NCBI GenBank assembly: GCA_964036045.1 | Contig: OZ038383.1 | Span: forward strand, 69,596,588-69,660,587 | Direction of reading: 5' to 3' | Length of the DNA stretch: 64,000 bases | Source: Eutreptiella sp. 'Long Island Sound 2002' | Lineage: Eukaryota > Euglenozoa > Euglenophyceae > Eutreptiales > Eutreptiaceae | In this document: one piece after another, positions 31,935 to 43,800 of the stretch | Numbering within the stretch: position 1 is the first letter of the stretch | How the letters are laid out: each line of letters begins with the position of its first letter | Program-made: the position numbers and the translations under genes | Notes under the pieces: model-generated | The model's database searches: none | What the model saw: the letters and a program-made list of their open reading frames with translations, nothing else | What the model was told of the DNA's origin: nothing

Positions 31935-32890
31935 GGCGGGTGAAGTGCGACCTACTCTTGCAGTGTTGCAAGACAAAGTACTTGGAGAAGCAAGTCAAGC
32001 AGATCGTGACTAAGTCCGCCACGTTCGCCGAAGTGCTGGTTGCCCTTGAGAGGCAGTACCCCTCCTAGGAGACCGACCTATCCATCCTGACCGAGATCCA
32101 GAGCCTGGCCGTGTTGCCCAACAACTCCCAGGCTGCGCGTATCTCGGAAGCACTGGCCGACTTGGACCACTGGGTAGGGCGACTGACGCCCGGATCTTAC
32201 GGCGGCGATGAGATGCTTTTCTGGTTGGTGGCGAAGATCCCACGAGATGTGTGGGATGAGTGTTGGGCTACGGGGAAACGCAAGGCAAGAACCCTCACCT
32301 ACGAGGACTTCTCTGTACTTCTATTGGAGCTGGCGTTGGAGAAAAAGAGTGACCAGCACCTCAACGCCTACCGCCCCGGAGGAGGCAACTCTGAGAACCA
32401 TGGCCGTGGGCATCAAGGACCTCGACCTGGACAAGGGACTACCCCTAAGAATGCTCGCCATACGAGCAAGGTGCAAGACCTCTTCTGGTGTGACGCCAGA
32501 GACGAGCAGGGCGGCCGCGTGCATGCCCCAGACTGCGATTAGCATGAGTGCTTCGTGGTCCAGAACAAGAAGCAGGAGACCAACACACGTGCCAAGGCTA
32601 AGATGCGTGACCACTGAAGGTGTACCATCACCTGTGCTTTCTGTCGCAAGCGCAAGCACTACGAGGATGAGTGCTACCACAAGCAGCGCGTGTCATCGAA
32701 GCTGAAGAGCGATGCTCAGAATGGCCGTGGAAGTGCCGGAGGCAAGAGCACTGGCGAAAAAGGCAAGGGTAACTCTCAAGGACGGGGCAAAGGCCAAGGT
32801 CAAGCGCAAGGCCACGGTGGAGGATGTGGAGGCCCTGACAAGAAGAACCCGGAGAAGAATAAGGACAACATCCAGGACAGGTCCGGGGAA
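31935..32890 (+). pseudogene. Family G gag, copy 3 (partial, duplicated)
   Basis: Second unit of the 1,634-bp duplication. Same capsid-like core and CCHC knuckle as copy 2, with the same internal stops (TAG near 32066, TAG at 32539, TGA at 32615). It lacks the N-terminal half. Confidence 0.7.
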
Positions 32891-35800
32891 AACCATATGG
32901 CACGACAAGCGAGCATGGCACACAGCAGTGCACTCGCATGACCTAGAAGCCCAACATGACTCCCAGGAAATCGCCGCACGACTGGACACCACACGCCGGC
33001 AACTCAGAGAATGGCACATCCCCCGGGCAAAGGAACTGGCGCAAGAACAACAACGCTACTTCCAAAACCCCCAACCCTACAAATCCCTGGAACACGTGGA
33101 CAAGGTCCTGGGGGAGACCGGCCACCGAGGCATCCAGGCGGTACGCCTGCAGGACGGCACGCTGACCAACGATCCCAAGGTGGTCCTGGAAGAAGTCCTC
33201 AACAGCTTCCTGCGCCAACAAAACAGTGAGGATGGCGAGCTGTCAGCATACACGGAGGAACTGATATCCCACCTGCCGAAACTCTACAACCAGACGCAGC
33301 GACGAGACATGCACCGAACCCCGTTCACCATTCGGGAGCTCGATGAGGTGTTGTACAAGCTACAACCGGGAAAAACCCCGGGGATGGACGGACTCCCAGC
33401 AGAGCTCTACTGTAGGCTCCTGCTGAACCTGAAGAGACACTTGGCCGCGCGCCTGTGGGATATTGCCATCGGGAAAAGGGACGTACCACGCGACTGGGCA
33501 AACCTAGTACACCCCCTGTATAAGAAAGGCAACTGGGCGAACCCAGACAACTGGAGACCCATCGTGTGTGCCATCACGGAGGCCAAACTCATATGGATGC
33601 TCATCCTCAAACGGGTGGCCCCGGCAGTGTACCGGGCTGTACCGCCCACAATGTGGGGGGCCATACCGGGTAGGTCACCATTGCAGGCCATATTTATGCA
33701 AGACGCCATGGTGGACATGGACCCGATCAGCCTTATCATCACGTCCCTGGATGTCAAAGGGGCCTTCCCCAACACCCCGCACCGCCTCCTGCTGGCCGTC
33801 TGAGAGCAGCTGGGGGTCCCTCCCAGGGCTTTCTGCAAGCGTACCTCGCCACCCGCATGTACGCCATAAAAACCGACGTGGGCACCACCCCATGGGTCCA
33901 TCCCGCCAGTGGGGTCGCGCAAGGGGGCGCGGAAGGCCCATTCCTCTTCCTACTCATCACCCTACCACTGGCGTTTTACATCCGACGCACATACCCGGAC
34001 GTGGACCCATACCCCCTACGGACCACGCTCCTAGCGTTTGTGGACGAGATGGCGGTGGTGACCGCCAGCGCACATCAACCCCTGCCGACCACCCCGGACC
34101 CCACCAGAGCCACCAAAGTCCTCCACATCGTCACCACCTACCTGGAGGGCAACCAGCTGCTGGCACACAACGTCAAATCTGCCACCATGGTACACCACGC
34201 ACCGCCGCCGCTCCTCCGCCCCGAAGACCTACCCATGAACCCAGTAAACACGGCCACGTACCTGGGGGTCCAACAAGCGGCCACCGCAGGCGGGGTCACC
34301 CTGCCGCCAAACCTGGTACGGCAGCTGACACAGACACTAGTCATAGCACGCATCACGGCACTCTCCACCAAGGCCCTGGCATATTTCCTACAAGCCATGC
34401 TCAACGCAGCTATAGCATTCCAGGCCTTGCACCTAACGCACTCCAAACACATGCTGCAAGCAGCCGCTACCACAGTGCGACGAGCGTGGACCATCCACGG
34501 CCACCGGCGCACATCGCTACCTGCAACGGTACGCGCGGCATCACCACCGTACTACGGAGACAACACCGAACACCTCGTCAACAACGCGTACACAGCTCAC
34601 ACTGCAGCCCACCTACATTGTCTCATGCACGATCATGAGCTGGAGTTACGGGAAGTCTTCACGCTGACACTGCGGGAGGCCCAATACCATTGCAACACCT
34701 GCCCCCCATACATACTTCACCAGCGGGGCCTCCCCACCAAGGTGGGTGCCCGCATATGGAACCACCTACAACTCCTGCTGCCCCACCACCAACACGTCAT
34801 CCAAACCAACCATCGGTGCAGGGAAACCGGCCCTCTGGCGGTCCTTCACACCGATGAGGGGGGTGGACCAACGGGGAGCACCACCACTCTGGACCTGGTG
34901 GGCACCACCCTCCACCTCGTGCAGGTCATCCAAAACCAGATGCAAGCCCTCCAACGAGTGGGCACACACCACGTCCCATTCCTACAACACCCAGAGTGGC
35001 CCAACAAATCACTCCTGGAGAACCACATACGCAGTGCGGCCAACTAAACCGGGCACCCTAAACCAACAGATGGGGAAGTACGTGAAGCGTACAACCTGTT
35101 TTGGAACACGCACAAATGGCCATTGCCACCGAGCCCACCGCGAGGGAACCAGGCCCCCCACCAGCCATCGGAGCAAGTGGAAAATGCATCTGGTACCACG
35201 GTGCCCGCGGCGCTCCCCCTAGCGCCCAACAGGCTCAAGGCCACGTTGCGGCCGGGCAGAGCAGGGGGCAGCTTGTGGATGCTACCGCCACCCACGGCGC
35301 GCCCCTTCTGTCCGCCGCCACTATCGCAAGACAAGCTGACGGGCACCCCCACCACTTGCTGGCGATGTGGGCCCCGAGCGCTGGCCACCCCGTGGCCCCT
35401 CCTCCAGTTACTGGCGCGTTACCACCCCATGCCAACGGCCCACGCTACCCCAGAACAACACCGATGGCTACACACGCGCTTCGAATGGGCTGCAGAGAGG
35501 GACACGGCCACAGTGGCGTGGGGCCCCAGCGCGAAGGCGGAATGGAGATTCCACCAGGGAACGTGGAAGACCCAGCAGCCGGCCATCACCTTCCCGGTGC
35601 TAGCCACACACCGCAGCACCACGCCGAAGGCCCCCGCCTACCCGGTCAAACACCGATGCTCCCAAGTACAGGCCTGGCAGACGGTCTAGTGGACCACATT
35701 CCACCCGCAGACGGCGTACCTGCTCCAGTACGTGTACAGCTATCTGACACAGGGCCATGAGAGAAAACACGACTATGTCCGCATGAACCCGGCAGCAACC

Positions 35801-37206
35801 GAGATCATTCGCCAGGGGGTGGGCGTGTATGCTACCCGGAGACTCCGGCCGGACACCAACACGCCGTGGGCCACCACGGAACGGGGGGCACACATCCATG
35901 CTTACCAACCAACGATGCCATGCCGCCTACCGCACCCGGAAGACCACAACACAATGATTTTCGCGGATGCCTCTGGCACTACAAACCTCACCCCAGCGGC
36001 CGGGGGGGCGGCTCTAGAGTTGAAAGTAGACACGACAAGCCCACTGCGCCAACACCACCTCACATGGGCTACCATCTTCGGGGCCTCCTCTCACGGGGAA
36101 CTGAAGACACTGGCGATCGTCGTGGACGCCATCAATGACACCCACCAAGAACCGCGTGACCACGCGCAACATGTATGGGTTGTGGTGGACGCAGCAGTGG
36201 ACTTCCAAATTGTCCGCAGGTTGGCGCGACAGCCCCTGCACAAAGCAACTGACTCTAGTCTGGGCACCCAGGCCCTACACCTCTGGACAGCCTTGCGGCG
36301 CCTCCCCAAAGACGTCGTCCTGCATCTCGTCAAACAAGAATCTCATCGGTATAGCCTGGGCAACGGGCACATAAACTTGCACGCCCACAACCAGCTTGCC
36401 GAGCATATGCCCGCTGCGAGGACCCCCCGCTACGAGACCACATGCACACACACCTCCAACACCTGCCGCCAGTCCCACGCCCCGGGGAACCACCAGCCTG
36501 GGTGCCAGACAATCGCATCTATAACGACACGGGACGGGCATACCACTACCCACAACCCGTCCGCACCATGGCGAGCATTCGGGGCAGTCAAGCCGACAGC
36601 GCCCCTTTGGGCCGTCTCCAACATACAATGCGCACAGCATTGTACTTCTCGGCTCTTGACCCATCCCTAATACCGGTACACCTGCAGACACGACGTGCCC
36701 AGCTCTTGTTCGAACAACTACCCCTCCTAGACAGGGTGACACGCTGGTATGCCCGGCGAGGTATAGACATACCCCCGGAATACACCATATGCCCCTGCCA
36801 TCTCCAACAGCCAGAAACATGGGAGCACTTCAAGCGCTGCCCTTTAGCCCAAGGGGACAACCACCTGGCCACGTGGACACCGGAGAACACCATAGCGCAA
36901 CACCACGGATGGGGCCCAGCCACGCCACCCGCAAATGAGGTTCGGCGCTAGTTGCAGCAGCCGGAGAACAAGGAGGCAGTACTCAGGGGAGCGGTGCCAC
37001 TCCAGCTCTACAGGGTCGTCGCCGACCACGCCTCAGAACCTAAGGCCACCATACGTCACATGCAGCTCACCGCCATCAAGAGGGCGGACGCACAGCTACA
37101 GCACCGCGTCCAGGTGTACGCACAGGAAGCACAACAAGCATCCCACGACCGCCGCACGTACTATAACCTCCTCATCCACTACAAACATGCACAGCCTAGC
37201 GACTAA
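32891..37206 (+). pseudogene. LINE ORF2: reverse transcriptase, RNase H and C-terminal zinc knuckle
   Basis: The RT fingers and palm run to TGA at 33801: LQPGKTPGMDGLP, NWRPIVCAITEAKLIWM and SLDVKGAFPNTPH (motif A). After a frameshift near 33820 come SGVAQGGAEGPFLF (motif B) and LAFVDEMAVV, where motif C keeps the first Asp but has Glu for the second. Thumb and connection run to TAA 35045. RNase H follows at 35732-36400: FADASGT, SHGELKTL, VWVVVDAAVD, GHINLHAHNQLAE. A shift near 36430 leads to CPCHLQQPETWEHFKRC, a CxC-x9-H-x3-C knuckle typical of LINE C-termini. TAG at 36949 interrupts; the natural end is TAA 37204-37206. No AP-endonuclease is seen, because the start is joined to gag. Confidence 0.8.
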
Positions 37207-37300
37207 CCACAGGCGCGGGCCCGCGGCGACGGGCCAGGCACCGCACCGCCCGGAGCGCGCGCGCCCCCTCCCGTGTAGAGGCCGGATCGTCCTACAAACA

Positions 37301-38617
37301 ATGCCTCTCCTCAGGATGCCCGAAGGTGAAGCTCCACATCCGCGGCCGGGGAACCCATGCGGGATCTGCATAGAAGTGAACGACGAAGACGGCAACCCGC
37401 TGCGTGGGCATGACCTTGGCTGCGGCGGCACCGAGCAGCTGCACTAGTTCTGCAGCCCGTGCATCGCGAACTTGTGGTCGTGCACACTCTGCCGGCGACC
37501 GCATCCACTCTGCACAGCTCCGCCGCCGCGCGAAACGCAAGACAAAGACTTCACACTCCAGACACTGCGCACTCTGACCCAGCAAAACGTCTGGAACGAC
37601 GGCGCGAGGGAGGACAGCCCCGACGTCGAGTGATTGGACGTCCTCCCCGACGAGGACCCTGCGACACCACCCCCCCGCCCCCCCTGGCGCGAACCAACCT
37701 GGGCGCTGCCAGACCCGAGGGCGGACCCCACGATTTAGGTCCCCGACCACGAACACTACGACGACGCGCCACGGGGCAGTCTACCAGACAGTTGGGGCTA
37801 CGTCACCCCCATGAACATCAACAACTACCACACCATCATCGTCACCCTCACCACTCGCCTCCCGGTCGCCTTCGGCTGGCTGGCAGGGGACGCGGAATGG
37901 GCAATGGCCATCGCCCGCGGCGCCCATGGCACCGACTGGGGGGACTTCTTCCCCCGCGGTGGGGCCCTGGCCCCGGGGGCGACCGAGAGGCTGATGGCGG
38001 CCTACCTCACGTGGAGGGGCATCCCCCCTCCACGCAGCCCCCGGTCGCTGGTACAGCGTGTCCAGCAGCCGCACGTCCCGCCGCCGCAACCGGGCACGTA
38101 CGGCAATGCGGCAGTGGCCAGGATGATGGCCAGAGGGACCCCGCTCGACAGCTCATCCTACTCCCCCCGGAGAACCACCGCCACCATCACCACCCTCCCG
38201 CCCCGATCCCGCGCCACGACGGCAACTAGGGCCACGAATGTACGGGCCCGAACGTCGACCGCAACGTTCTCCACGTCCCCCAACCTGTCCACCTCCGCCC
38301 CCCCAACACCCGTCGCCGCACCACACCAACAGCACGCCACGGACGCAACGCGGACTACGGGCGATCCGGCACCATCTAGGGCCGGCACGCCACAGAGCCC
38401 CCCACAGGAGCGTGCGTCCAAACGGGCGGCGCAACGACAACCAACACAACACCACACGGCCACAGGGAACGGGGGACACCAAGAATCGCCTGCCGGGAGC
38501 GGAGCCCTGCCCGGCCCCACGAATTCGGGGGCGGCACCAAGCCCAAGCAACCTCCCGGCACCGCACACCCGCACAGGGAACCGGCCCCGAGCCCCACAGG
38601 AAGCCCGCAACACCTAA
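37301..38617 (+). pseudogene. LINE accessory ORF, N-terminal part with RING-like zinc finger
   Basis: One frame runs from ATG 37301 to 38617 with nonsense codons at 37445, 37634 and 37736. The start encodes CGIC, 17 residues, C, then H-x2-C, SPC, six residues, C-TL-C-R; the TAG falls between the His and the following Phe-Cys. This C-x2-C ... C ... H-x2-C-x2-C-x6-C-x2-C layout fits a RING finger, with a slightly long gap (six) between Cys3 and His4. Then come a short conserved-looking block (SLPDSWGYVTPMNINNYHTI) and a long Pro/Thr/Ser-rich tail. It starts 95 bases after the LINE ORF2 stop, so it may be ORF1 of a second LINE copy in tandem. RING fingers usually act as ubiquitin ligases; none is proven here. 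Confidence 0.5.
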
Positions 38618-39880
38618 CACCACCCGTCGCGCCTGCGCACGGTTCACAGCCGGCAGCCAGCCAAGCGGCAGCAGCACAGGCCCACTCGGAACCCCTTCCG
38701 CACCATGGCACACCTGACCGGCCGGCGGCGGACCCAGCATACACGCCACCCGACGGCCCCCACACACAGGCACACACTGCTGCCCCGACCGACACCACCG
38801 CCGCCCAGCCCTCCGACACCTTGCACCCCCACGGCCCCGGAGTCACCGAGAACCTAACCCCCCAGGCCCCGGCAACGTCCGGCACGGAGGATCTACGGGC
38901 CATGACACACGACGGAACGGCGCCCCAGCGGCACCAGGCCCCACCAACTGAGCTGCAGGCGCGACCAGCAGAGCCGTCATCTCCCGTTCGCCCAGCCCCT
39001 GGAACGGGCCCCTGGCCCGGATCCGGCACGCACCGCCGCCCCGGCGGGTGCCCGACAGCCCGCGGGCCCGGGGAGCCGACCTGAGCCGCTGCCCGTGGTG
39101 GAAGGCCACGCCCGAGGGGCACCGCAACCGACGAACGATGAACCCGAACCGCCTGCACCGCCGACCCAACCGCAGCACGGGTAGCCCACGGTGGGCGCGG
39201 AAGCAATGCAGGGGCCCCCACAACGGACACCGGCGCCAACACAAATGGGGGAGCCTGGCGGGGGAGCGGACCGGCCGTCAATGCAGAGTGCCGACCTGCC
39301 GAACGACGCGGCACACGGAGGCGACGAGGCATTGGCCGCTGGCCAGCCTGACGCGAGACCTGAGGGACCGACTCCGGACACCGGGTGTGAGGACGAACTC
39401 CGCGACCCTGAGCCACAATTCGCGCAGGCGCCGCCCCCCTGGCGAACCTGGCACTTTGCGCAGACGCAAGCACGCCGGGGGGGCGCCGCAGCGAGATCCA
39501 CCGGAAGCTCGCGCCGGGTCATAGACCCCGGAAGCCACACCCAACACGCCCCAGCGCCTGGCCGAGGTCGGAACGTCACCCAACGGACACAAGCGCGACG
39601 ACGACTCCTTCGATGCCTTCATGGAGTCCTGCAGCGGTGACCCCCACACGGTCCCGGCACCGGCGGCGCCACGCGTCCGCCCGGAGCCGTGACGCGACCG
39701 AGCGGAAGACACACCCCCCACGGCATCACGACAAGCACACCTCCAGCGCAATTACACCGCACTGGAGCAGGTTACCACTGTGGGTGAAGAGCGGGCAACC
39801 GCGAGCGGTGCGGCAAACCGGACCGCGGACGAGCGCGGCGCCCCAGGAGAGGGTGCACACGTATAACGCGTCCCGTCGCC
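38618..39880 (+). other. Pro/Thr/Ala-rich remainder of the LINE accessory ORF
   Basis: GC-rich, low-complexity coding-like DNA in shifting frames with no clear domain. It ends where GC content falls sharply near 39880. Confidence 0.4.
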
Positions 39881-39966
39881 CGTTCCGCAGCGATGTGAAG
39901 GAACAGAAACAAACAAAAGCCAAATGTACCTTCTCCGTCAATCGAAAACCTATAATTCTTTTTAAA

Positions 39967-42043
39967 ATGGAACTGCGTACAAAAATTGACTGTCATCCTG
40001 TAAATCACACGCCGCAGCCAGATTTCCGCATTCAACAGTCACTGGAGATTCTCCAGAACATCGCTAAAACGAACTTACAAATAGTGACAGTAATTTCCCA
40101 CTGTTTCAACAATCATCAAGCCGACTCGTGCCACTTTCCACATGTCCACTCCAGTACCAAAGACCGCAGCGATGATTTACCGCAGCAAGTGTCACGCACA
40201 CCCGTATCTCACGCATCGCCGTACGAGCACGTTAAACCGATTTCACGACACCTCACCCCAGACACTCTACACAAACCCCTATCACCACCGACACCACAGG
40301 TTCAAAATCAAGATCCGAAAAGTGCAGATGCGCCGCTGTCAGCAGTGTGGTCCCTTCCGAGATTCTGCCAGAGCTCTCAAGAACGTGTAGACCATCCGCC
40401 AGCCGGTGACAGGTCCCGTTCCTTCCTTTTCTCACGGCAGCTCCCCACAGGTCAATTTTACGAGTTAACAACTGGGCCGCTTACAAACCAAGCCACCTCA
40501 CTGGTAAGACCAGAATCACGGGAAGCCGAAGATTGCTCAAGACATGAATACACAGAAGACCATTCGCGGTCCACAAGAGGCACTGAAGATACTGATACCA
40601 ACTCTCCACCCACAATCACCAACTCAGAGATTCCAAGGCCAGTGTGCCGAAATTTCATTAAAGACCATATCACCGACTCCGCCGAATCAAGCTCCAGCTC
40701 TGACGACGACATACCAGATCTTCAAAGCTCCAGCACAGACTCTGAAAGCGAACAGCTACTCACGGGAAGATTTTGGGTTGACTCCGATAAAGAAGAAAAA
40801 CCAGATGACGTTCCAGCGAGCATTTCGGCAACGCCTTACTGGTCTGCTCCCGACTCTGGACAATATGATACACCAGCAGAGCAAGAAAATTTCATGTGTC
40901 AGCCCAAGAACAAGCCTTGCCCGCAGCCGTACGAAGACTTCCTGTTCAATGCAACCCCGGCCTCCACACGATCAGCGCGCAAGAGGAAACCGCACGCCAA
41001 GAAGAATCTAAACATCCTGTTCACTACCGAAGCGCTCCTCCTCGATGAAGCCTGTGCAAGAAATGAAATCCTGCTTACATGGCGATCCGAATTTTATCAA
41101 CACCAGCTACTCCTTCTCTGTCGGACCGAAGAGGTCACACGGAACACAATTCAAGTTGACGCCTTATGCTTCCATCGAATGAACATTAGGCTAGTCGAGG
41201 CAGAACAAGATCAAAGAAAAGCTGTCCAAAGCTAAGCCTTCGCAGGCCTCACTCGGTTGGCATCACGCACTCCTTCCGGTGAGCACACGTCGATCCTTGC
41301 ACGATCCCTCACCGCATACATCTCGCTCACTATAGTACTTTTCGAAGACCACGAAGAAGGACTCCGTCGCATCATATTACTCGAAGAAGACAGCCGTCGT
41401 TACAAAAGATTTGGCCCGTCACACCTTTCTCCATCTCGCCGCGTCTTGGGCGCAGTTATCAAACACCACCAGCGAGATCGCCCTTTCTCCGACGCTTGGA
41501 GACAAATGGCCACCGTCAATTCAATGTCGTCAGACAGCGTAGTGCTCGACCCATTCCGCTTTCAAGAGACCGTCCTCATGAACTTTCTCCGTTCTCAAGG
41601 TCTACTTCCTGGTCCATGCATCCGCCATTTCCCACACAAGGTTTCTACCAGCCCATGCTCATGGGCGGACGCCAATGACAACGACCCCTCCTGCAACGTA
41701 CCAGAGCCCGTGGACAGTAAGAAAGCCGAAGAGCAGTTGCAACATAAGTTTTCTAAGGACATCTCTGAATTTGCCGTCAGCTTTGAGACTCCTTGGTCCC
41801 CCTCGTCCGACCTGCTCGACAGCCTTCTTTTTTATCTAATTCAGTGGCCTGAGTCTGTTAGGCCAGCCAAGATAACTCTTGAAGGCCAATGTGACCTCGC
41901 CACCTGTCTCTCTGACAGTATCATGCATGCCTGCCCTCAATCATTTGCAAGTACTGCTCAGTGACTTCATTGATTTCGACCGAGAACGCTGGGAAGCAAT
42001 CACAGCGTCGATGAGCGAATTTCAGGCCTCAACTCACAAGTGA
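39967..42043 (+). CDS. Unrecognised protein in an AT-richer island inside LINE DNA
   Basis: ATG at 39967 (MELRTKIDCHPVNH) opens 422 codons to TAA 41233. The same frame then continues after the stop to 41964, giving a potential ~650-residue product. A shift near 41940 would add LSDFIDFDRERWEAITASMS before TGA 42041. There is an acidic Ser-rich stretch (SAESSSSSDDDIPDLQSSST) followed by a basic stretch (RSARKRKPHAKKN), then an ordinary globular-looking part (TTEALLLDEACARNEILLTW; RRYKRFGPSHLSPSRRVLGA; FETPWSPSSDLLDSLLFYLI). I do not recognise a family. Base composition differs from the LINE on both sides, which suggests an inserted element or captured gene, roughly 39880-42690. Confidence 0.5.
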
Positions 42044-42690
42044 CGACCGACACTCGGCTGCTTTTATATTTTGCCTCTCCCCTGCAGATATATATATATA
42101 TGGTATATATGTCTTTTGCACCCTGCAACATGCTCCGGCAGTAAGAGACAAGAGACCTGACGTCCTGAAACAATAGTTTTACGTTCCACAGTCCTCTATG
42201 TCCTGTTGCTCTGTGTGCCAGGGGTACTCCCTAGGCTTAGTGCCAACGTTAGCAGTCTTTTTGGAGGTCTAACTTGACCAACACTCGCCTGTCTACACGT
42301 TTCCTTTTCTTAGCCCAATCCCGGACACACACGTAAAGCTCAGCTTCCTACCCACCAGCACTAACCCAGTCACATAAATCTCTTTTGCCTTCAGAACTGC
42401 TTAGTTTCCTGAGTGGCATGACAAGCATAACCCTGAAATCACACTAATGGAATGAAGCCCGCTGTAAAAGCTTACACAGCCCCTAGCAACCCGGGGAGTC
42501 AGAGGATGCATAGGGAAAAACAAAAAAGCCCCCCAGCCAACAATAAGCCTATCTGCATTTTCTTTGCCTACAATAAGCCGGAGTGCATTCCATGTACCTT
42601 CAACCCAACAATCTATTTGTCGTGAATTTTATTACTATTTTTTTTTCTTTTATTGTACAATATTCTGGTTGTACTTACTTGAGATGTGAC
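42044..42690. other. AT-rich 3' side of the inserted island
   Basis: No coding signal. Contains a (ta)n run near 42092, a T-run at 42640 and tacaat-type strings. GC-rich LINE sequence resumes at about 42690. Confidence 0.5.
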
Positions 42691-43800
42691 ATTCCCGTTA
42701 GCATGTCAACGCTTACGTGACCCGGGAGGCCCCACCCGGACAGCTGGGAGCCACAGAGCCAGAAGGGTGCACGTGTGGAAGCGGCCACCAACACCGCTAG
42801 CGAGCCTATCGGCCCGCCGCCGGGGGGCGCCCCGCCCTGCAGGAGGGGGCACCTGGACTACGCACGCTTGGAGGGCGCCGCCAGCCACCCCAGCAAACAA
42901 GCGGAGCAAGCGGCGACCCAAGACCTGGGCCTCTGGGTCCCCAGGCTTACCGCCGGGGAGCGGCTCGCCCTGGCAGTCTGCATACGATGGCTGCTTTCTT
43001 CGCGGTCCCACCCCCTCGCGGAGGGAACCCGCATCATGGCAGACATCACGTTTGGCCATCGGAGGGGGCACACGCCCCCCGCCAGCATGGACCACCCCGG
43101 CCAATGGCACTTTGTGGCCACGCGGCTCATGGCGCATATGGGGGCCTACAGCCCGGATGAAGTGAATGGACTCCACTGGTAGTAGCACCAGCGCGCCGCC
43201 CTGCGCATCCGTGCGACCATGCAGGACCATGATATCTTGGAAATCCCTGGATCACCGGGCTACAAAGGACACGCCTCAGGCCACCGGACGCCGCGGTCCC
43301 AAGACGTCCCGGAGCCTCCCGGGGAGGCGGCGCGCTGAAACTCCCCGGAACGCCCACGGGGTCCACCACCCGGGAGGGGCTCCCCCTCTGGCACATACAG
43401 CAGCCCCCTGCGACTGTTCGCCCCGCGGAGGAGCCCGGGCAGTCCCCATGCCTCGGGGGCGCAAGGCAGCACGCCGGAACAATGCCAAGAGACAAGGAAC
43501 CCTGGCTGGTCCCGTCGCCGCAGCCGCACGCCGCCTCCCGCGGCGCGGCGAGTCGTCTTCCATGAACATATGGACAGGGACCACGGGGGCCCCTGCGACC
43601 GCCACGCCCGACGAACATCATCTGCCACCGATCCCAGACGCCGGTCCAAGAGGCCCCGCACGGAACGGACGCACATCCCCATCGTTCTCACGCCAGTCGA
43701 GCGCGAGCGGCAGGCAGCGCTTCAAGCGGACCCCCGCCAGGCAGCGGGCGAAGCATCCAGTTCATCCGCCGCCTCCCTCCCAGGGTAAGCGGCCAACCCA
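42691..43800 (+). pseudogene. LINE accessory ORF, middle part
   Basis: Frames encode LTAGERLALAVCIRWLLSSR, DHPGQWHFVATRLMAHMGAY and SPDEVNGLHW, stopped by tandem TAGs at 43180-43185. Weak continuation follows (LRIRATMQDHDILEIPGSPG), then Arg/Pro-rich low complexity. It lies between the RING-like and Ulp1-like parts, so it probably belongs to the same ORF. Domain unknown. Confidence 0.4.

Larger units (their letters stand above)
30301..33569 (+). repeat. Tandem duplication of a 1,634-bp unit (gag C-half plus LINE N-half)
   Basis: Unit 1 is 30301-31934 and unit 2 is 31935-33569, offset 1,634 (1,635 after a one-base indel). The joint reads cgtgtgtg|gcgggtgaag, combining the unit end (cgtgtgtgccatc at 33565) with the unit start (gtgggcgggtgaag at 30298). 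Homology at the joint is at most a few bases. Very few differences suggest a recent event. It duplicates the broken gag (31935-32890) and the LINE start. Confidence 0.9.

Noticed and set aside
31256-33803. AP-endonuclease domain of the LINE
   Set aside because: I looked before the RT for endonuclease motifs and found only gag sequence joined directly to the RT N-terminal region.
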